This document shows, one piece after another, positions 4,942 through 7,820 of a DNA stretch of 7,820 nucleotides. This DNA comes from an uncultured Chromatiales bacterium (GTDB lineage Bacteria > Pseudomonadota > Gammaproteobacteria > Steroidobacterales > GCA-2729495): contig CAJXQV010000048.1 in NCBI GenBank assembly GCA_913058165.1, positions 1 through 7,820 of the forward strand. Direction: 5' to 3'. A program made the position numbers and the translations under genes. Positions within the stretch are counted from its first letter, which is position 1, and every line of letters starts with the position of its first letter. The notes below the pieces were generated by a model that worked only from the letters and a program-made list of their open reading frames with translations, searched no databases and had not been told where the DNA came from.

Positions 4942-5808
4942 ATGGATCCGGTTCTCAAAGACTTAGTGCAATTACTTGATCTCGAAAGGATTGAGGACAA
5001 CATCTTTCGTGGGCAATCGCGCGATATTGGTACCCCTCAGGTGTTTGGCGGGCAGGTATTGGGGCAGGCATTGTCTGCGGCATCCCAGACAGTGACCGGC
5101 CGAGTGCCGCATTCTTTGCACGCTTATTTTCTGCGTCGTGGTGATGTTGATCTCCCTATTGTTTATGAAGTTGATCGCGCGCGTGACGGCGGCAGTTTTT
5201 CGAATCGCCGTGTTGTGGCTATTCAGCATGGCAAGCAGATTTTTAATATGGCTGTCTCATTTCAGGAGCTGGAGCCGGGCGTCCAGCATCAGTTTGATCC
5301 ACCCGATGTGCCTGGTCCGGATGAGCTGCTTGACCTGAAAGATATCAGTCGCGATGCACTGGCAAGGGCGCCGGAGCGAATGAGTCGTTTTGTTACTACT
5401 GAACGTCCCTTTTATGTCCGTCCGGTGCAGATGCCTAATTTTGATAACCCTGAGAAACAGGCGCCAACCAAACAGGTGTGGATGAAAGCCGTCGATCCGT
5501 TGCCCGATAACCCTTCATTGCATCAGCGACTGCTTGCCTATGTTTCAGACTACGGCCTGATTGCTACATCAACTTTGCCGCACGGCATTGCGTACATGCA
5601 TGACAACGTGATTATGGCGAGTCTGGATCATGCGCTGTGGTTCCATCACCCTTGCCGGGTGGATGAGTGGCTGCTGTTTTCTTACGACAGCCCGAGCGCA
5701 TCGGGCGCACGTGGGCTATCGCGAGCGCAGGTGTTTACTCAGGAAGGCCTTTTGGTGGCGTCTGTGGCCCAGGAGGGCTTGATCCGATTGATTGACTCGG
5801 TGGAGTAA
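4942..5808 (+). CDS. tesB: Acyl-CoA thioesterase II TesB
   Basis: Hydrolyses acyl-CoAs of broad chain length to free acids and CoA; a cytoplasmic double hot-dog protein. The product is 288 residues, and E. coli TesB has 286. Landmarks (numbered from the 4942 start): FRGQS (22-26), QVFGGQVLGQAL (33-44), HSFH-like HSLHAYFLRRGD (57-68), RDGGSFSNRRV (81-91), QVWMK (178-182), DHALWFHHP (229-237) and the C-terminal AQEG (276-279). The E. coli catalytic triad Asp204-Thr228-Gln278 corresponds to Asp203, Ser227 and Gln277; serine for threonine keeps the hydroxyl. GAGG at 4931-4934 is 7 bases before ATG 4942 but only one base before ATG 4936, so the second ATG is preferred. It is a single gene, divergent from the DUF1499 gene. 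TACAAT at 4907-4912 is a possible -10 box with no good -35. Confidence 0.95.
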   Translation: MDPVLKDLVQLLDLERIEDNIFRGQSRDIGTPQVFGGQVLGQALSAASQTVTGRVPHSLHAYFLRRGDVDLPIVYEVDRARDGGSFSNRRVVAIQHGKQIFNMAVSFQELEPGVQHQFDPPDVPGPDELLDLKDISRDALARAPERMSRFVTTERPFYVRPVQMPNFDNPEKQAPTKQVWMKAVDPLPDNPSLHQRLLAYVSDYGLIATSTLPHGIAYMHDNVIMASLDHALWFHHPCRVDEWLLFSYDSPSASGARGLSRAQVFTQEGLLVASVAQEGLIRLIDSVE

Positions 5809-5980
5809 TTTTTCGGGTCTTAGCGGGGTGGCAAGTGCTGCCTGAACGTATTTAACCGGTTAGTCGACCACCGGTATAGCCGAGTCACCCGCCGCCGCAA
5901 AGGCCTTTCCGACACGGTATTCGTGATGATTTGTAGAGACCTTTATGGCATCCATTTGCACGCTTAAACTGCAGTTTGGG
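5809..5980. other. Convergent intergenic gap with several palindromes
   Basis: No credible gene is present between the stops of tesB and the carbonic-anhydrase-like gene. The gap holds AAACTGCAGTTT (5966-5977, perfect 12-base palindrome), AAAGGCCTTT (5899-5908, perfect 10-base palindrome), two ACCGGT sites (5855-5860 and 5870-5875) flanking GTCGAC, and a 4-base-pair stem, GGCA and TGCC, at 5830-5842. None is followed by a convincing U-tract, so no standard terminator can be called for either gene. Confidence 0.5.
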
Positions 5981-6502
5981 TTATAGCTTGGTGAGTTCTT
6001 CCAGGTAACGCTGACCGCGTTTGGCGTAGCGTTCGGCGCTGGCGGCCATCATTTCGATTTCTTCAGGGGTGACTTCACGTGCCACTTTTGCCGGCGAGCC
6101 CATCAATAGGACGCCATCTGGAAACTCTTTGCCTTCGGTAACTAATGCATTAGCACCAACGATACAGTTCTTGCCGATTTTGGCACCGTTCAGAATAACG
6201 CTGCCAATGCCGATGAGTGAGTTCTCACCAATGTCACAGCCATGGAGCATAACCATGTGGCCGACGGTGACGTTGTCATGCACGGTGCAGGGGTTGTGCG
6301 CATCGGTGTGCATGACCGAGCCGTCTTGAATATTGCTGTTCTTGCCGACGCTAATGGTTTCGATGTCGCCGCGCAGGGTGGCGCCGAACCAGATGCTGGC
6401 GCCTTCGTGCAGCACCACATCGCCAATTATGTTGGCATCGGGCGCAACAAAAACCCCGTCAGCGAAGTGGGGTTTCTGTTGGCCTAGTTGATACACGGGC
6501 AC
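5981..6502 (-). CDS. Gamma-carbonic-anhydrase-like hexapeptide-repeat protein (YrdA/CaiE group)
   Basis: A 173-residue left-handed beta-helix protein, the usual length for this family, built from hexapeptide repeats over about residues 20-120 with a C-terminal helix (146-172). Metal-binding histidines are His65, His82 and His87 (HTDAH, GHMVMLHG); the last two have the same spacing as in the archaeal enzyme Cam. The conserved Arg44-Gly-Asp46 and Gln59-Asp60 are also present. The acidic loop that carries the proton-shuttle glutamate in Cam is absent, as in CamH/YrdA-type proteins, so carbonic anhydrase activity is possible but unproven. The start is GTG at 6502 with GAAAGG 7 bases upstream. It lies 3 bases after the gpmA stop, and its ribosome binding site sits within the end of gpmA, so the two are very likely co-transcribed and coupled. 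Confidence 0.92.
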   Translation of the reverse strand: MPVYQLGQQKPHFADGVFVAPDANIIGDVVLHEGASIWFGATLRGDIETISVGKNSNIQDGSVMHTDAHNPCTVHDNVTVGHMVMLHGCDIGENSLIGIGSVILNGAKIGKNCIVGANALVTEGKEFPDGVLLMGSPAKVAREVTPEEIEMMAASAERYAKRGQRYLEELTKL

Positions 6503-6505
6503 GGT

Positions 6506-7246
6506 TTAGCCTTTCGCTTGATTGGCAACAGCTTCGGCAGCAGCTTTAGCCGCTTCCGGGTCGCCGATGTAACCGCTGCTGATAGGCTTGAGGTTTTCAT
6601 CGAGCTCATACAACAGAGGAATGCCGGTCGGAATATTCAGACTAGTGATGTCTTCATCAGAAATGCTATCCAGCATTTTTACGAGCGCACGCAGACTATT
6701 ACCATGCGCTGCAATGATGACATTCTTACCCGCTTTCAAATCAGGAACAATGACTTCATCCCAATAAGGTTTTACGCGATCAAGAGTCGTCTTGAGCGAC
6801 TCGCTTGCAGGTAGGTTAGTGATGCCGGCATAGCGGGCATCATGACACGGGTGGCGTTCGTCGCTTACTTCCAATTCGGGAGGCGGGATGTCGTAGCTGC
6901 GGCGCCAGATATGCACCTGTTCGTCACCGTATTTGGCAGCTGTCTCGGTTTTGTTCAAGCCTTGAAGAGCGCCGTAAGAACGTTCGTTCAGGCGATAGTC
7001 TCGATAGACCGGAATCCACATCTGATCCATTTCTTCGAGGACGTACCAAAGTGTACGGATCGCACGGTTTAACACCGAGGTGTATGCCACATCAAACGTG
7101 ATGCCGAGCTTGGCGAGTTCCTGGCCGGCTGCTATAGCTTCAGCCCGACCCTGGCCGGTAAGACCAACGTCATACCAGCCTGTAAAAAGATTTTGTTTGT
7201 TCCATTCGCTCTGGCCGTGGCGGCAGAGAACCAGCTTGCCGGTCAT
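6506..7246 (-). CDS. gpmA: 2,3-bisphosphoglycerate-dependent phosphoglycerate mutase
   Basis: Interconverts 3- and 2-phosphoglycerate in glycolysis and gluconeogenesis through a phosphohistidine; cytoplasmic. The product is 246 residues, E. coli GpmA 250. Key residues: the phosphorylated His10 in CRHGQSEWN (8-16), NLFTGW (19-24), Arg61, Glu88 in [14 protein letters not shown] (86-99), the WRR substrate-binding stretch (114-116), [11 protein letters not shown] (129-139), and the second catalytic His181 in [10 protein letters not shown] (179-188). The C-terminal tail (229-246) is alanine-rich, as in relatives that close it over the active site. The frame is open upstream to 7495, but ATG at 7246 is the true start: AAGGG lies 7 bases before it and the family N-terminus begins there. 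Followed after 3 bases by the carbonic-anhydrase-like gene. Confidence 0.97.
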   Translation of the reverse strand: MTGKLVLCRHGQSEWNKQNLFTGWYDVGLTGQGRAEAIAAGQELAKLGITFDVAYTSVLNRAIRTLWYVLEEMDQMWIPVYRDYRLNERSYGALQGLNKTETAAKYGDEQVHIWRRSYDIPPPELEVSDERHPCHDARYAGITNLPASESLKTTLDRVKPYWDEVIVPDLKAGKNVIIAAHGNSLRALVKMLDSISDEDITSLNIPTGIPLLYELDENLKPISSGYIGDPEAAKAAAEAVANQAKG

Positions 7247-7281
7247 AGTGTTGCCCTTAGTAAGAATCTTAAAGTGGGGCA

Positions 7282-7311
7282 ATTCTACCTGAGGCGACGA
7301 CGGAACCCCAA
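7282..7311 (-). promoter_or_regulatory. Candidate sigma-70 promoter for gpmA
   Basis: On the minus strand TAGAAT (complement of 7282-7287, 5 of 6 to the -10 consensus) follows TTGGGG (complement of 7306-7311, 3 of 6 to the -35 consensus) after 18 bases. It would give a leader of about 30 bases before the gpmA ATG. It lies in the 118-base gap after zapE, where no terminator is visible, so read-through from zapE is also possible. Confidence 0.3.
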
Positions 7312-7364
7312 TACGGATAAGCCATTTAAGAGTAGCCTGCAGCGGATTAGATGACGGGTGTTGC

Positions 7365-7820
7365 TTATGGCAAATGTGCCTCAGCCAGATAAGCCTTCGA
7401 TTGCATCTCGAGCAAGCGGCTTTCGGTGCGCTCAAATTCCATTGCAACACGCCTGCCCAGATACAGTTCGCTGATGGGTACTTCGGCGGAAACAATGAGT
7501 TTTACCCGCCGATCATAGAATTCATCCACTAAGGCAACAAAGCGTCGTGCCTGATCTTCCTGTTCTAGACCCATGACGGGGACATTGGAAAGCAGAATAG
7601 TTGAGAAAGTACGTGCGAGTTCAATGTAATCGTCTTTGCTGCGGGGCCCGTCGCAGAGCGTGGTAAAGCTGAACCAGGCAATCCCGCCGGAGCGGCGGAT
7701 GGTGGTGAGGTTGCGACCCAGAATTTCGATGCTCTGACCGCTGCTGCCTTCGTCCGGCGCGATCTGATCAAAGTAGCGTTGCAGGTTTTGGTTGGCTAGC
7801 GCGTCGAGCGGTGAGTGATA
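7365..7820 (-). CDS. zapE: Cell division protein ZapE (AFG1-like ATPase), C-terminal part
   Basis: ZapE is an ATPase that acts on the FtsZ ring during division in E. coli; it belongs to the AFG1 AAA-like family. Only the last 151 residues are in the window, of about 375 in E. coli; the frame stays open to base 7820, so the truncation is only the window edge. Family features seen: RYFDQIAP (15-22), [19 protein letters not shown] (48-66), SNVPVM (78-83), [20 protein letters not shown] (88-107), LIVSAEVP (108-115), ELY (118-120), [13 protein letters not shown] (129-141), and the terminal AYLAEAHLP. The Walker A and B motifs are upstream and outside the window, so intactness of the ATPase site cannot be judged. 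Same strand as gpmA, 118 bases upstream of it. Confidence 0.95.
   Translation of the reverse strand, partial: YHSPLDALANQNLQRYFDQIAPDEGSSGQSIEILGRNLTTIRRSGGIAWFSFTTLCDGPRSKDDYIELARTFSTILLSNVPVMGLEQEDQARRFVALVDEFYDRRVKLIVSAEVPISELYLGRRVAMEFERTESRLLEMQSKAYLAEAHLP

Noticed and set aside
7247..7495. Upstream extension of gpmA by 83 residues.
   Set aside because: The extension overlaps the zapE 3' end, has no family similarity, and the internal ATG at 7246 has a good ribosome binding site and the family N-terminus.
1..7820. A novel accessory system (defence island, CRISPR, toxin-antitoxin, phage or integrative element).
   Set aside because: Every sizeable open region is accounted for by housekeeping or conserved hypothetical genes, no direct repeat array or mobile gene was found, and base composition looks uniform by eye.

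Overview
The window looks like ordinary chromosomal sequence from a gammaproteobacterium of moderate GC content, probably a free-living, perhaps marine, relative of the Cellvibrionales/Halieaceae. That placement rests on the general look of the proteins (ZapE, TesB, dPGM, MoaC, a DUF1499 membrane protein) and is an inference, not a search result. The first 26 bases are not biological: they match the end of the Nextera transposase Read 2 adapter, including the 19-base Tn5 mosaic end. The left edge is therefore a library or assembly artefact, probably from a metagenome or draft assembly.

Layout. 27-1001 (minus): the N-terminal 325 residues of a LeuC-type isopropylmalate dehydratase large subunit, cut by the adapter. 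1002-1164: a divergent regulatory region. 1165-3428 (plus): a closely spaced group of a five-helix membrane protein of unknown function, moaC, mobA and folE. 3527-3994 (plus): a MaoC-like (R)-enoyl-CoA hydratase. 4031-4795 (minus): a three-helix membrane protein with a C-terminal DUF1499-like domain, convergent with the hydratase and divergent from the next gene. 4942-5808 (plus): tesB, acyl-CoA thioesterase II. 5809-5980: a 172-base convergent gap with several palindromes and no gene. 5981-6502 (minus): a gamma-carbonic-anhydrase-like hexapeptide-repeat protein, 3 bases downstream of gpmA (6506-7246, minus). 7365-7820 (minus): the C-terminal part of zapE, running off the right edge.

How the genes fit together. 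moaC and mobA belong to molybdenum cofactor synthesis, and folE opens tetrahydrofolate/pterin synthesis; all three work on GTP or a GTP-derived intermediate. The hydratase and thioesterase act on acyl-CoAs. gpmA is glycolytic and is probably co-transcribed with the carbonic-anhydrase-like gene.

I found no CRISPR array, mobile element, phage gene, toxin or defence gene, rRNA or tRNA. I see no convincing undescribed system. The most interesting leads are the two proteins of unknown function, an 11-base inverted repeat flanking the divergent region at 1002-1164 with near-copies upstream of two other genes, and an inverted repeat that covers the ribosome binding site of the DUF1499 gene.
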